Below are positions 34,415 to 43,673 of a stretch of DNA of 64,000 nucleotides, in pieces. Source of the stretch: CAWFSE01 sp963697565 (GTDB lineage Bacteria; Actinomycetota; Actinomycetes; CAVWCF01). Below the pieces are notes generated by a model. The model was not told the origin of the DNA and ran no database searches. It saw nothing but the letters and a program-made list of their open reading frames with translations. Location of the stretch: positions 620,001 through 684,000 of the forward strand of contig CAVOOM010000007.1 of NCBI GenBank assembly GCA_963697565.1, written 5' to 3'. Position 1 is the stretch's first letter. Every line of letters starts with the position of its first letter. Made by a program: the position numbers and the translations under genes.

Positions 34415-36163
34415 TCAACCCTCCGTGCCGTGCTCGACGTCGGTCGTAAGCGCCCCGCCGGACACCGCGGCCGAGGCCCCCGCGCCGACCGGGACGTTCG
34501 GATGGTCGGACCACTCGGGGTGGTGCAGATCGAAGGCCGGCGATTCCGAACGGATCCGCGGGATCGAGGTGAAGTTGTGCCGCGGCGGCGGGCACGAGGT
34601 CGCCCACTCCAGCGACCGGCCCCAGCCCCACGGGTCGTCGACGCCGACCAGCTCCCCGTGCCAGTGGGTCTTCCAGACGTTGTAGAGGTACGGGAGGGTG
34701 GAGATGCCCAGGATCAAGGCGCCCACCGAGCTGATCACGTTGAGGGTCGTGAAGCCGTCGCTGGGCAGGTAGTCGACGTAGCGGCGCGGCATGCCCTCGA
34801 TCCCCAGCCAGTGCTGCACCAGGAAGGTCATGTGGAATCCGATGAAGAGCAGCCAGAAGTGCACCTGGCCAAGCCGCTCGTCGAGCCGCTTGCCCGTCAT
34901 CTTCGGCCACCAGAAGTAGAAGCCGGCGAACATCGCGAACACGACGGTGCCGAACACCGTGTAGTGGAAGTGCGCCACGATGAAGTAGCTGTCCGACAGG
35001 TGGAAGTCCAGCGGCGGTGAGGCCAGGATGATGCCGGTCAGGCCGCCGAACAGGAACGTCACGAGGAAGCCCAGGGTGAAGAGCATCGGGGTCTCGAAGG
35101 TCAGCGACCCCTGCCACATGGTGCCGATCCAGTTGAAGAACTTCACGCCGGTTGGCACCGCGATGAGCATCGTCAGCAGGGCGAAGAACGGCAGCAGCAC
35201 GGCGCCCGTGACGTACATGTGGTGGGCCCACACGGCCATCGACAGCGCGGCGATCGTGATGGTGGCGAAGACCAGGCCCTTGTAGCCGAAGATCGGCTTG
35301 CGGCTGAAGACCGGGAGGATCTCCGAGACGATGCCGAAGAAGGGCAACGCGAGGATGTAGACCTCGGGGTGGCCGAAGAACCAGAACAGGTGCTGCCACA
35401 GGAGCGCGCCGCCGTTCTCGGGGGCGAAGACCACCGCGCCAAAGCTGCGGTCGATCTCCAGCGTGAGCAGGGCGGCAGCCAGCACCGGGAACACCATCAG
35501 CACCAGCATCGAGGTGACCAGGATGTTCCAGGTGAAGATCGGCATCCGGAACATCGTCATGCCGGGGGCCCGCATCGTGAAGATGGTCGTCACGAAGTTG
35601 ACCGAGCCGAGGATGGTCCCGAGGCCACCCATGGCCAGGCCCATGATCCACAGGTCGGCCCCGACCCCGGGCGAGCGGATCGCGTCGTTGAGCGGGGCGT
35701 AGGCGAACCAGCCGAAGTCGGCGGCGCCGCCCGGCGACAGGAAGCCGGCCGCCGCGATCGTGCCGCCGAAGAGGAACAGCCAGTAGCTGAACATGTTGAG
35801 CCGCGGGAACGCCACGTCCGGCGAGCCGATCTGCAGCGGCATGATCACGTTGCCGAACCCGACGAACAGCGGGGTGGCGAACAGGAACAACATGATCGTG
35901 CCGTGCATCGTGAAGAGCTGGTTGTACTGCTCCGCGGACACGAACTGCAGCCCTGGCTGCGCCAGCTCGGCGCGCAGCGAGAGCGCCATGAGTCCGGCCA
36001 GCAGGAAGAACACGAACGACGTGATCAGGTAGAGGTAGCCGATCACCTTGTGGTCGGTCGAGGTGATCCAGCCGATCACGATCCGGCCGCGCGAGGTGCG
36101 GATCGGATCGGCGGGGGCCGAGGACGTGACCTCGGCGGCCGCCGGCTCGTTGAGAATCGTCAT
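34415..36163 (-). CDS. ctaD: cytochrome c oxidase subunit I
   Basis: 582 residues, twelve membrane segments. Haem a His in TMHGTIMLFLFATPLF, CuB site with HPEVY (His-Tyr crosslink) in FWFFGHPEVYILALPFF, the CuB pair in VWAHHMYVTGA, and the haem a3/a ligands in DSYFIVAHFHYTVFG. The proton-pumping haem-copper oxidase core. Frame intact; the upstream ctaC stop is 1 nt away. Confidence 0.95.
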   Translation of the reverse strand: MTILNEPAAAEVTSSAPADPIRTSRGRIVIGWITSTDHKVIGYLYLITSFVFFLLAGLMALSLRAELAQPGLQFVSAEQYNQLFTMHGTIMLFLFATPLFVGFGNVIMPLQIGSPDVAFPRLNMFSYWLFLFGGTIAAAGFLSPGGAADFGWFAYAPLNDAIRSPGVGADLWIMGLAMGGLGTILGSVNFVTTIFTMRAPGMTMFRMPIFTWNILVTSMLVLMVFPVLAAALLTLEIDRSFGAVVFAPENGGALLWQHLFWFFGHPEVYILALPFFGIVSEILPVFSRKPIFGYKGLVFATITIAALSMAVWAHHMYVTGAVLLPFFALLTMLIAVPTGVKFFNWIGTMWQGSLTFETPMLFTLGFLVTFLFGGLTGIILASPPLDFHLSDSYFIVAHFHYTVFGTVVFAMFAGFYFWWPKMTGKRLDERLGQVHFWLLFIGFHMTFLVQHWLGIEGMPRRYVDYLPSDGFTTLNVISSVGALILGISTLPYLYNVWKTHWHGELVGVDDPWGWGRSLEWATSCPPPRHNFTSIPRIRSESPAFDLHHPEWSDHPNVPVGAGASAAVSGGALTTDVEHGTEG

Positions 36164-36164
36164 C

Positions 36165-37019
36165 TCAGCCCCCGATCCGGGTACGGCCTTGGCCGTCGGT
36201 CGCGTCGGTGTTGACCTGGTCGGTCTCCAGTTGCCCCGATTGGCCCTTGGCCTTGAGCTCCCTGATGTGCTCGGCGTACTCCTCGGGACTCACGACCTTG
36301 ACCCAGAACAGCATCCGGGCGTGGTCGACGCCGCACAGCTCGGCGCACTTGCCGGCGAACGTGCCCTGCCGGGTCGGCGTGAGCTCGAACTGGTTGAGCC
36401 GACCGGGGATCACGTCCATCTTGAACAGGAACGCCGGCACCCAGAACGAGTGGATGACATCAGGCGAGGTGAGCTTGAAGCGGACCTTCTCGCCTTCGGG
36501 CAGGTAGAGCGTCGGCAGGTCCGTGGGGGTGCCGATGTCGTAGGCGTCCTCGTTGACGTAGTTGAACGTCCAGTTCCAGCGGAAGCCGACCACGCTGACG
36601 ACGTTGTCGGGCTCTTCCGCCGAAAGCTCGGTGATCTCGCTCTGGTCGCGGGCGGTGAACACGAAGAAGACCGCGATCATCAGCAGCGGCGCGATCGTGT
36701 AGAAGGTCTCGATCGGCAGGTTGTAGCGCGTCTGGACCGGCACCTCGTCGTCGCGGCGGCGGCGGTAGACGGCGACCGCCCACAGCATGAGTCCCCAGGT
36801 GAGCACGCCCACCGCGATGAGCGCGATCCAGGAGCCCACCCACAGGTCGACGATCTTGGGGCCGAAGTTGCTGGCGGGCTCGGGCAGGCCGCCGCGCTTC
36901 CAGGTCTCTGCGGCCTCAGCCGAGCAGCCGGAGAGGGCGAGGGCGCCACCGGCGAGTGCCACGGCCATCACCGGGCGACGCAGGCGGCGGGGTCCACCGG
37001 GGGTGCGCGAGGGGCTCAC
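36165..37019 (-). CDS. ctaC: cytochrome c oxidase subunit II
   Basis: 284 residues. Lipoprotein-like signal (VMAVALAGGALALSGC), two membrane helices and a cupredoxin domain. CuA ligands: HSFWVPAFLFKMD, and CAELCGVDHARM. GTG 37019 is chosen because GGAAGG lies 7 nt upstream; a longer open frame extends to 37238 but overlaps the desulfurase gene and is not conserved. Accepts electrons from QcrC in the supercomplex. Confidence 0.93.
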   Translation of the reverse strand: MSPSRTPGGPRRLRRPVMAVALAGGALALSGCSAEAAETWKRGGLPEPASNFGPKIVDLWVGSWIALIAVGVLTWGLMLWAVAVYRRRRDDEVPVQTRYNLPIETFYTIAPLLMIAVFFVFTARDQSEITELSAEEPDNVVSVVGFRWNWTFNYVNEDAYDIGTPTDLPTLYLPEGEKVRFKLTSPDVIHSFWVPAFLFKMDVIPGRLNQFELTPTRQGTFAGKCAELCGVDHARMLFWVKVVSPEEYAEHIRELKAKGQSGQLETDQVNTDATDGQGRTRIGG

Positions 37020-37203
37020 GTACACGCCTTCCGATATCTCATGCCCACGACGCCCGGTCGAGCCGGGCGCGCAGGCGCCTCCGTGATCGAGCGGCACACT
37101 ACCGCAGTGCGGAGGCCGAAATGGGCGTGGCCACGCGTTGGCGCAAGTCGGTGAAGCGGTCGTGCCCGAACCGTGATTTCGGCCCCCTGCCGGGGGTCGC
37201 CGG

Positions 37204-37209
37204 TAGCGT
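37204..37209 (+). promoter_or_regulatory. -10-like hexamer for cysteine desulfurase gene
   Basis: TAGCGT, spacer CGCGGT, then GTG 37216. Good leaderless match. Confidence 0.5.
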
Positions 37210-37215
37210 CGCGGT

Positions 37216-38643
37216 GTGACCCCGGCCTCACCGCCCACCCCGCCTGTCGGCTACCTCGACGCGGCCACCGCCGAGCCCCTGCATCCGGCCGCCCGGGCCG
37301 TCCTGGCGGCGGCGTACGAGCAGGGGTGGGCGGACCCCGGCCGCCGGTACGCCGCCGGCCGGCGGGCCCGCGCCTTGCTCGACGGGGCGCGCGAGCAGGT
37401 GGCCGCGGTGCTCGGCTGCCGGTCCGACGGGGTGGCCTTCCTCCCGTCCGGGTCGGTCGCGCTCCACGCGGCTGTACGCGGGGTGCTGGCCGTCCCCCGA
37501 GCCCAACCCCGTCTGGTCGCCAGCGCAGTCGAGCATTCCGCCGTCCTGCACGCCGCCGCGGAGGCCGAGGCGCGCGGCCTGGCGGTGGCGCGCGTCCCCG
37601 TGGACGGCGGCGGGCGGATCGACCTGGCCGCGTGGGGCGAGGCGGTCGGCGGGGGCGCGGGCCTGGCCTGCCTCCAGTCCGCCAACCACGAGGTGGGCAC
37701 GCGGCAGCCGCTGGTCGAGGCCCACGACGCCTGCCGCGAGGCCGGGGTTCCGCTGCTTGTCGACGCGGCCCAGACTCTGGGCCGCGAGCCGGTGCCCGAC
37801 TGCTGGGACCTGCTGGCCGCCAGCGCCCGCAAGTGGGGCGGCCCCTCCGGTGTCGGGATCCTCGCCGTGCGGCCCGGCGTGCGCTGCGACCCGCTGCTCC
37901 CGCCTGACGGGCGGGAAGCGGGCCGCTGGCCGGGGGCGGTCGCCCTGCCGGCGATCCTGGCCGCGGCCACCGCCCTCGAGGCAGCCGCACGCGAGGCAGC
38001 CGTCGAGTCACCCCGGTTGCGGGCCCTGACGGACCGGATCCGGGCGGCCTTCGCCGCGGTCCCCGACGCGGTGGTCCTGGGAGACGCCGAGGACCGGCTC
38101 CCGCACATCGCCGCGGCGTCCCTGCTCTACGCCGACGGCGAATCGCTCGTCGATGCCCTCGACCGCGAGGGCTTCGCGGTGTCGAGCGGGTCGTCGTGCT
38201 CCTCGGACGTCCTGGAACCCAGCCATGTGCTGGTGGCCATGGGGGTCCTCACCCACGGCAACCTGCGCGTCTCGCTCCCCCGCGGCGTCGCCGACGGCGA
38301 CGTGGAGCGCTTCTGCGCCGTGCTGCCGGGGGTCGTCGCCGCGGCGCGCGGCCGGACTGGGGGCGGAGGGGCTGTGAGCACCCCGGACCCGGCGCACGCG
38401 GCTGATAACGCCGAGCCCCCCGCCCTCGTGGTGGACGCCCGCGGCCAGCGCTGCCCGCTGCCCGTCATCGAGCTCGCCCGCCGGATCAGCGAGATCCCCC
38501 TCGGCGCTGTGATCGCCGTGCTGGCCGACGACCCGGCCGCCGCGTACGACATCCCGGCGTGGTGCCGCCTGCGCGGGCAGGCCTGGCTCGGCACTTGCGA
38601 CACCCCGGATGGACCGCGCCACCTGGTTCGCCGCGTCAGCTGA
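37216..38643 (+). CDS. cysteine desulfurase fused to a TusA-like sulfur carrier
   Basis: 475-residue two-part protein. Residues 1-about 380 are a class V PLP enzyme of the NifS/IscS type: LQSANHEVGTRQPLVEAH, PLLVDAAQTLG, the PLP Lys in SARKWGGPSGVGIL and the sulfur-accepting Cys loop VSSGSSCSSDVLEPSHV. After a linker, residues about 400-475 are a TusA/SirA domain with its sulfur-binding Cys in DARGQRCPLPVIELARR. The desulfurase can load persulfide directly on its own carrier domain. Likely role: sulfur supply for tRNA thiolation or Fe-S assembly. Last 8 nt overlap the end of aat on the other strand. Confidence 0.88.
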   Translation: MTPASPPTPPVGYLDAATAEPLHPAARAVLAAAYEQGWADPGRRYAAGRRARALLDGAREQVAAVLGCRSDGVAFLPSGSVALHAAVRGVLAVPRAQPRLVASAVEHSAVLHAAAEAEARGLAVARVPVDGGGRIDLAAWGEAVGGGAGLACLQSANHEVGTRQPLVEAHDACREAGVPLLVDAAQTLGREPVPDCWDLLAASARKWGGPSGVGILAVRPGVRCDPLLPPDGREAGRWPGAVALPAILAAATALEAAAREAAVESPRLRALTDRIRAAFAAVPDAVVLGDAEDRLPHIAAASLLYADGESLVDALDREGFAVSSGSSCSSDVLEPSHVLVAMGVLTHGNLRVSLPRGVADGDVERFCAVLPGVVAAARGRTGGGGAVSTPDPAHAADNAEPPALVVDARGQRCPLPVIELARRISEIPLGAVIAVLADDPAAAYDIPAWCRLRGQAWLGTCDTPDGPRHLVRRVS

Positions 38644-39272
38644 CGGGCCCGCCCCATGCGGCCGGCGGCGGCAGCTCAAGCGCGGGCGCCAGCCGGGCGA
38701 GGTAGTCCGATCTCGGCACGTCTACGGCGCCAAGGGACCTCAGGTGCGGCGTGGTCCACTGCACGTCGAGCAGCCGCGGCAGCCCATCGGCGGCGAGCAG
38801 GCCCACGAGCCCGACGAGCGCCGCCTTCGATGCATCGCGCTCCCGGTGGAACATCGACTCCCCCGCGAAGAGCCCGCCGAGCGATACCCCGTACAAGCCG
38901 CCCGCCAAGTGGCCGTCCGGCGTCCACGCCTCCACGCTGTGCGCCAGCCCCAGCCGGTGCAGCCGCGCGTACGCCCGGCGGATGTCCGGCCCGATCCAGG
39001 CGCCGTGCCGACCGGGAGCCGCGCACCCGGCCAGGACCCCGTCGAAGTCGGTGTCGATCCGGATCTCGAAGCGGCGCAGAGACCGCCGCAGCGACCGGCT
39101 CACCCGCACGCCCTCGAGGGGCAGCACACCCCGCGGGTCCGGCGACCACCAGCCGAGCGGGCCGCGGCGCCCGCCGAGCCGCATCGGGAAGAGGCCGCGC
39201 TCGTAGGCGGCCGACCAGGGTCTCCGGCTCGAGGTCGCCGCCGAGGGCGACCAGATCGCCATCCTGGGCCAT
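38636..39272 (-). CDS. aat: leucyl/phenylalanyl-tRNA--protein transferase (frameshifted)
   Basis: N-end rule enzyme that adds Leu or Phe from tRNA to proteins with N-terminal Arg/Lys for ClpS/ClpAP degradation. Start MAQDGDLVALGGDLEPETLV; one extra G near 39217 moves the frame, then AAYERGLFPMRLGG, GWWSPDPRGVLPLEG, SVEAWTPDGHLAGGLYGVSL and GGLFAGESMFHRERDASKAA, all standard Aat motifs. ATG 39272 is the first start after upstream stops. Convergent with, and overlapping, the desulfurase gene. Confidence 0.82.
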
Positions 39273-39323
39273 CAGCCGGGCCGCCGTCGGGACGTCGCGT
39301 GCCGCGCGATCAGGGCCGCTTCA

Positions 39324-40310
39324 TCACGGCCGCGGGCAGGAGACATGCGGGGAGATCTCGGCGGCCGCATCGTCGCCGTAGGCACGGGCGATGCGCTCCA
39401 GGAAGTGCTCGCGCGCGAGCTCGTACTCCTGCGTCCCGACCGTCTCGATGACGTACGTCGCGAGCAGCGATCCCACCTGGGCGCTGCGCTCCGGCGTGAG
39501 CCCCCAGGCCACCCCCGCCAGGTAGCCGGCTCGGAAAGCGTCACCGACCCCCGTCGGGTCGGCCTTCTGCTCCTCCTCAGGGCACACCACGGTGATCGTC
39601 GGCTCACCCTTGCGCTCCACCATCGCGCCCTTGGCGCCCAGGGTGGTGATCCGGGTGTCGACCCGGCGCAGGATCTCGTCGCTGGACCAGCCGGTCTTGG
39701 ACTCGGTCAGCGCGGCCTCGTACTCGTTGGTGAACAGGTACGCCGCGCCGTCGATCAGCTGGCGGATCTCCGGGCCCTCCATGCGCGCCAGCTGCTGGCT
39801 GGGGTCGGCGGCGAAGGGGTAATCCCGGTACCGGCACTCCTCGGTGTGCCGGATCATGGCCTCAGGGTCGTTGGCCCCGATCAAGACCAGGTTGAGCCCG
39901 CCCACCCGGTCATCCACGGGCCGCAACTCGATCTCGCGCGCCTCGCTCATCGCGCCGGGATAGAACGAGGCGATCTGGTTCTGGTCCTGGTCGGTCGTGC
40001 ACACGAAGCGGGCCGTGTGGGCCACGTCGCTCAGGCGGACCGACCCGATGTCGACGCCATGCCGCTCCAGCCAGGAGCCGTAGTCGGCGAAGTCGGGCCC
40101 GACGGCGCCCACCAGGATCGGCCGCAGCCCGAGGCAGCCCATCCCGAAGGCGATGTTGGCCGCCACTCCCCCGCGCCGGATGTCGAGCTCGTCGACAAGG
40201 AAGGACAGCGACACCTTGTCCAGCTGGTCGGCGATCAGCGAGTCGGCGAACCGACCGGGGAACGTCATCAGGTGGTCGGTGGCGATCGAGCCGGTGACGG
40301 CGATGCGCAC
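39324..40310 (-). CDS. PfkB-family carbohydrate kinase (adenosine kinase-like)
   Basis: 328 residues of the ribokinase/PfkB fold. VRIAVTGSIATDHLMTFPGR at the start, DELDIRRGGVAANIAFGMGC, and the anion hole/catalytic base motif PTGVGDAFRAGYLAGVAWGL. By position (near ctaC and erpA) and sequence it corresponds to the mycobacterial CbhK/AdoK adenosine kinase. GTG 40310 is selected by GGGAGA 7 nt upstream; the longer frame to 40445 lacks conserved sequence. Confidence 0.82.
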   Translation of the reverse strand: MRIAVTGSIATDHLMTFPGRFADSLIADQLDKVSLSFLVDELDIRRGGVAANIAFGMGCLGLRPILVGAVGPDFADYGSWLERHGVDIGSVRLSDVAHTARFVCTTDQDQNQIASFYPGAMSEAREIELRPVDDRVGGLNLVLIGANDPEAMIRHTEECRYRDYPFAADPSQQLARMEGPEIRQLIDGAAYLFTNEYEAALTESKTGWSSDEILRRVDTRITTLGAKGAMVERKGEPTITVVCPEEEQKADPTGVGDAFRAGYLAGVAWGLTPERSAQVGSLLATYVIETVGTQEYELAREHFLERIARAYGDDAAAEISPHVSCPRP

Positions 40311-40585
40311 GGGGTCTCCCTGGGGGCGGGCGGCGGCGAGGGGCTGCGCCCGGACGGGGACCAGCCCCGCGGCCCGGACGCGCAGCACCCTAGCCCGCGG
40401 CTCGAACGGGCGATCTGGCATCTGCCGCCGGGGCGGGGTGCTCACCGTCGCGGGCGGGTCGCCTTCTCTGCTTGGTCAACACGGGGGGGCGGGCCATGGG
40501 CGCCGGGGTGCGCAGCGCGGGACCGTCGATACGCTCGTGGCGGCGCCCCCACTCGCCTCACCGGGAGCGCGTGGGCTGGGGGCTG
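40311..40585. other. intergenic region
   Basis: About 275 nt between divergent genes. No gene, repeat or riboswitch recognised. In-frame starts upstream of 40586 exist for the small membrane protein but have no ribosome binding site. Confidence 0.4.
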
Positions 40586-40759
40586 ATGATGGATCGGACC
40601 GGGTTCAAGGTGGGCGCGGCGCTCGCGGCGCTCTTCCTGGTGATCGGGATCGCCGGGGCCGTGGTCGCGCTCCAAGGGGGCGGCAACTCCACCCCGCTGC
40701 CGCCCCGCCCCACGACCGGGCCGTCGCAGGCGACCCCATCGGACCCGGCGACTCCCTGA
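40586..40759 (+). CDS. small single-pass membrane protein
   Basis: 57 residues starting MMDRTGFKVGAALAALFLVI: one membrane helix (about residues 9-30) and a Pro/Ser/Thr-rich tail (STPLPPRPTTGPSQATPSDP). No family recognised. ATG 40586 has a GGGGGC stretch upstream; longer starts from 40472 would add a basic, poorly protein-like N-terminus. Followed by a hairpin terminator. Confidence 0.5.
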   Translation: MMDRTGFKVGAALAALFLVIGIAGAVVALQGGGNSTPLPPRPTTGPSQATPSDPATP

Positions 40760-40769
40760 GGAACGCCGA

Positions 40770-40796
40770 AGGGCCGCCCCCGGGGGGGACGGCCCC
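40770..40796. terminator. bidirectional hairpin between small membrane protein and erpA
   Basis: AGGGCCG-CCCCC pairs with GGGGG-ACGGCCCCT with one bulged base. It lies between two convergent gene ends (40759 and 40839) and can serve both. Confidence 0.6.
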
Positions 40797-40838
40797 TCGC
40801 GTACGAGCAGCGCGGGCTGAGCCGCGCGGGGCTGCGGG

Positions 40839-41210
40839 CTAGTTGAACGAGTCGCCGCAGGCGCAGGAGCCCTGGGCGTTGGGGTTGTCGATGGTGAAGC
40901 CCTGCTTCTCAATGGTGTCGACGAAGTCGATCACCGCGCCGGAGAGGTAGGGAGCGCTCATCCGGTCGACCACGACGTTGACCCCGTCGAAGTCGTGCGT
41001 GACGTCGCCATCGAGCGAGCGCTCATCGAAGAACAGCTGGTAGCGCAGGCCGGAGCAGCCGCCAGGCTGCACGGCAATCCGCAGCGCGAGGTCGTCGCGG
41101 CCCTCCTGCTCCAGGAGGCTCCTGACCTTGGACGCCGCGTGGTCGGAGAGAAGCACACCCGAGGCCGCGGGAGCGGCGGCGTCGGCGGAGGTCTGGTCCT
41201 GAACGGTCAT
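40839..41210 (-). CDS. erpA: A-type iron-sulfur cluster carrier ErpA
   Basis: 123 residues. HesB/IscA fold with the three cluster-binding Cys: one in VQPGGCSGLRYQLFF and two in GSCACGDSFN at the C-terminus. Delivers Fe-S clusters to target enzymes; neighbours that need clusters include QcrA and NadA. ATG 41210 with GGAG upstream. Frame intact. Confidence 0.92.
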   Translation of the reverse strand: MTVQDQTSADAAAPAASGVLLSDHAASKVRSLLEQEGRDDLALRIAVQPGGCSGLRYQLFFDERSLDGDVTHDFDGVNVVVDRMSAPYLSGAVIDFVDTIEKQGFTIDNPNAQGSCACGDSFN

Positions 41211-41309
41211 GGGCTGGGTCTCCGGGGGGTGCGGGGGGTGCGGGGGCGGTCACTTGCGCCAACGCGTGCGCGCCTGGCGGCTATTCCATGGTGCCACAGC
41301 GGACGGCGT

Positions 41310-42326
41310 TCAGCCGCGTGACCACTGCCGGGCCACGTCGGCGGCTAGATCCGCGAGCCCGGCCGCGGGGTCGGCGAAGGCGGCCTCTAAGCCGACGAGA
41401 TCGACCACGGCGTGCGCCGCCTCGATGCCCGCGGCCGCGGCCTCGCGACGGCCGACCTCGACCCGCCCGGCGAGCACCAGGCAGGGGCGCCCGGCCGCCT
41501 GGGCGCGGGCCGCCACCCCGGCCGGCGCCTTGCCGCGCAGGGACTGGAAGTCGAACGAACCCTCACCGGTGATGACGAGGTCGGCGGCCCGTATGCGCGC
41601 GTCGAACCCGATCGCGTCCAGGACCGTGTCGATGCCAGGGGCCCGGTACCCCGACAGCGCCAGCAGGCCGTACCCCAGGCCGCCCCCGGCTCCGGCCCCC
41701 GGCAGGTCGGGATCCGTGCGGCAGATCCTCGCCCAGGCGGCGAGCCGGTCCTCCAACTCGGCGACCTGGGCGGGGGTGGCGCCCTTCTGCGGGCCGAACG
41801 CCGCCGCCGCGCCCATCGGCCCGAGCAAGGGGGTGTCGACGTCGGTGGCCACGACCAGCTCGACATCGGCGGGCCAGTCGCGGCCGAGCGCCTCGACGGC
41901 GCCGCGCCCGCCGTCGGTCGAGGCCGTCCCGCCGACGCCCACCACAACCCGGGTGGCCCCGGCCGCGAGGGCCGCCTGCAGCAGGGCGCCCACGCCGCGG
42001 GTGCTGGCGCGCAGCGGGTCGCGGGCCGCAGGCGCCACGAGGTGGAGCCCGCATGCCTGGGCGGCCTCCACGTACGCGACTCCCCCGTCGACGAGGACGG
42101 TCGCGGGGGTGCTGGCCCCCAGGGGGCCCTCGACCTCAAGGCGGATCAACCGCCCGCCGAGGGCCGCGTGCAGGACCTCGACGAACCCCGGGCCGCCGTC
42201 GGACAGCGGGGCGAGGTCGAGCACGTCGGCCGGGGCCGACCGGGCCCACCCCGCCGCGAGGGCCGCGGCGGCCGCCACCGCGGACAGCGTCCCGGCGAAC
42301 TTGTCCGGGGCCAGCAGCACGCGCAT
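41310..42326 (-). CDS. glxK: glycerate kinase
   Basis: 338 residues starting MRVLLAPDKFAGTLSAV, the family N-terminus. Further motifs: DLAPLSDGGPGFVEVLHAAL, GVGGTASTDGGRGAVEALG, GYGLLALSGYRAPGIDTVLD then LVITGEGSFDFQSLRGKAP. Phosphorylates D-glycerate. The second ATG (42326) is chosen over ATG 42335 because conserved sequence begins there and GACGAT lies 7 nt upstream. Frame intact. Confidence 0.88.
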   Translation of the reverse strand: MRVLLAPDKFAGTLSAVAAAAALAAGWARSAPADVLDLAPLSDGGPGFVEVLHAALGGRLIRLEVEGPLGASTPATVLVDGGVAYVEAAQACGLHLVAPAARDPLRASTRGVGALLQAALAAGATRVVVGVGGTASTDGGRGAVEALGRDWPADVELVVATDVDTPLLGPMGAAAAFGPQKGATPAQVAELEDRLAAWARICRTDPDLPGAGAGGGLGYGLLALSGYRAPGIDTVLDAIGFDARIRAADLVITGEGSFDFQSLRGKAPAGVAARAQAAGRPCLVLAGRVEVGRREAAAAGIEAAHAVVDLVGLEAAFADPAAGLADLAADVARQWSRG

Positions 42327-42403
42327 GGGGGCCATCGTCGCGTACCGCTTGGCTCGCGGGATCCCATGAGTACGTCGCGACGCCGATCACCCAACCGGCC
42401 CGG

Positions 42404-42409
42404 CATGCT
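42404..42409 (+). promoter_or_regulatory. -10-like hexamer for aminotransferase gene
   Basis: CATGCT, 6 nt before GTG 42416, no ribosome binding site. Leaderless pattern, position 1 off consensus. Confidence 0.35.
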
Positions 42410-42415
42410 GGCCCG

Positions 42416-43546
42416 GTGACCACACCCGCCGCTTCAGATCACGCGATGCCTGCGCCAGACCCATCTCCCGCGGGCAGGCCGGCACCCGGATCCCGCCCGG
42501 CGCACGACGCCCGCGCGGAGTTCAGCCCCGAGGTCGTCTACTGCAACACCGCCACCCTGGGCCTGCCGCCGAGGCGCACGATCGACGCCCTCGACGACGC
42601 ACTCAGGCAGTGGCGCACCGGCCGGGCCGACGCCGTCGCCTTCGATGCCTTGGTCGAACGGGCACGGGCCGGCTACGCCGGGCTGGTGGGCGTCGCGCCC
42701 TCGGCCGTCGCGGTCGGAAGCCAGGTGAGCCCCCTCGTCGGTCTCGTCGCCGCATCGCTGCCCGCGGGCAGCGAGGTCCTCTGCGCCGAGGGCGAGTTCA
42801 CCTCCGTGAGCTTCCCGTTCCTCGCCCAGGCCGACCGTGGCGTCCGGGTCCGCGAGGCGCCGCTGCATCGGCTCGCCGACGCCGTCGGCCCCGACACGAC
42901 GCTGGTCGCGGTCTCGGCGGTGCAGTCCGCCGACGGCGCCCTGGCCGATCTCGCCGCGATCCGGCAGGCCGCGACCGAGTGCGGCGCCCGGACGCTCGTC
43001 GACCTCACCCAGGCGGTCGGCTGGCTCCCGGTCGATGCCGGCGGCTTCGATCTGACGGTGTGCGGCGGCTACAAGTGGCTGCTCGCCCCGCGCGGGACGG
43101 CCTTCATGACCCTCAACGAGGAGGCCGCCGCGATGCTCCTGCCGCACGCGGCCGGTTGGTACGCCGGCGCCGACCGGTGGAGCAGCATCTACGGCAGCCC
43201 CCTGCGGCTGGCCGGCGACGCGCGGCGCTTCGACACCTCGCCGGCATGGCACTCCTGGGTCGGACAGGCCGCCTCGCTGGACCTGCTCACCGAGGTTGGG
43301 CCGCGGGCTCTGCACGCTCATTCGGTGGGCCTGGCCCGGAGATGCCGCATAGGGCTCGGCCTGGAGCCAGGCGACTCCGCCATCGTCAGCCTGCCGGTGC
43401 TCCCCGGGGCCGCCCAGCGGCTGGCCGAGGCCGACGTGGTCGCCAGCATGCGGGCGGGGCGGCTGCGGCTGTCGTTCCACCTGGTGAACGACGAGTCGGA
43501 CGTGGACACCGTGGTGCGCGCCCTGGCGGGCCACCTCGCCGACTGA
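42416..43546 (+). CDS. class V aminotransferase-fold PLP enzyme
   Basis: 376 residues. EVVYCNTATLGLPPRRTIDA at the start of the fold, LVDLTQAVGWLPVDAGGFDL, and the PLP Lys in VCGGYKWLLAPRGTAFM. The small domain ends GRLRLSFHLVNDESDVDTVV. It is related to cysteine desulfurase or kynureninase-like enzymes, but no catalytic Cys loop is visible, so desulfurase activity is unlikely; the substrate is unknown. It precedes nadA on the same strand. ATG 42446 is an alternative start. Confidence 0.78.
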   Translation: MTTPAASDHAMPAPDPSPAGRPAPGSRPAHDARAEFSPEVVYCNTATLGLPPRRTIDALDDALRQWRTGRADAVAFDALVERARAGYAGLVGVAPSAVAVGSQVSPLVGLVAASLPAGSEVLCAEGEFTSVSFPFLAQADRGVRVREAPLHRLADAVGPDTTLVAVSAVQSADGALADLAAIRQAATECGARTLVDLTQAVGWLPVDAGGFDLTVCGGYKWLLAPRGTAFMTLNEEAAAMLLPHAAGWYAGADRWSSIYGSPLRLAGDARRFDTSPAWHSWVGQAASLDLLTEVGPRALHAHSVGLARRCRIGLGLEPGDSAIVSLPVLPGAAQRLAEADVVASMRAGRLRLSFHLVNDESDVDTVVRALAGHLAD

Positions 43547-43673
43547 GCCCTCGGCGTACGCCTGCTCGCGGTCGGCGCGCCCGGTGAAGGCCCTATGCGA
43601 CGATGGGCCACAGCACATCCCGCCGCCGATTCCCGCCCGCCAAGACAGCCGCCGACCCCTCCCGAGGTGCCCT

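Noticed and set aside
37020..37238. Extended N-terminus of ctaC up to 37238
   Set aside because: The added sequence is not conserved, overlaps the start of the desulfurase gene, and GTG 37019 has a good ribosome binding site.
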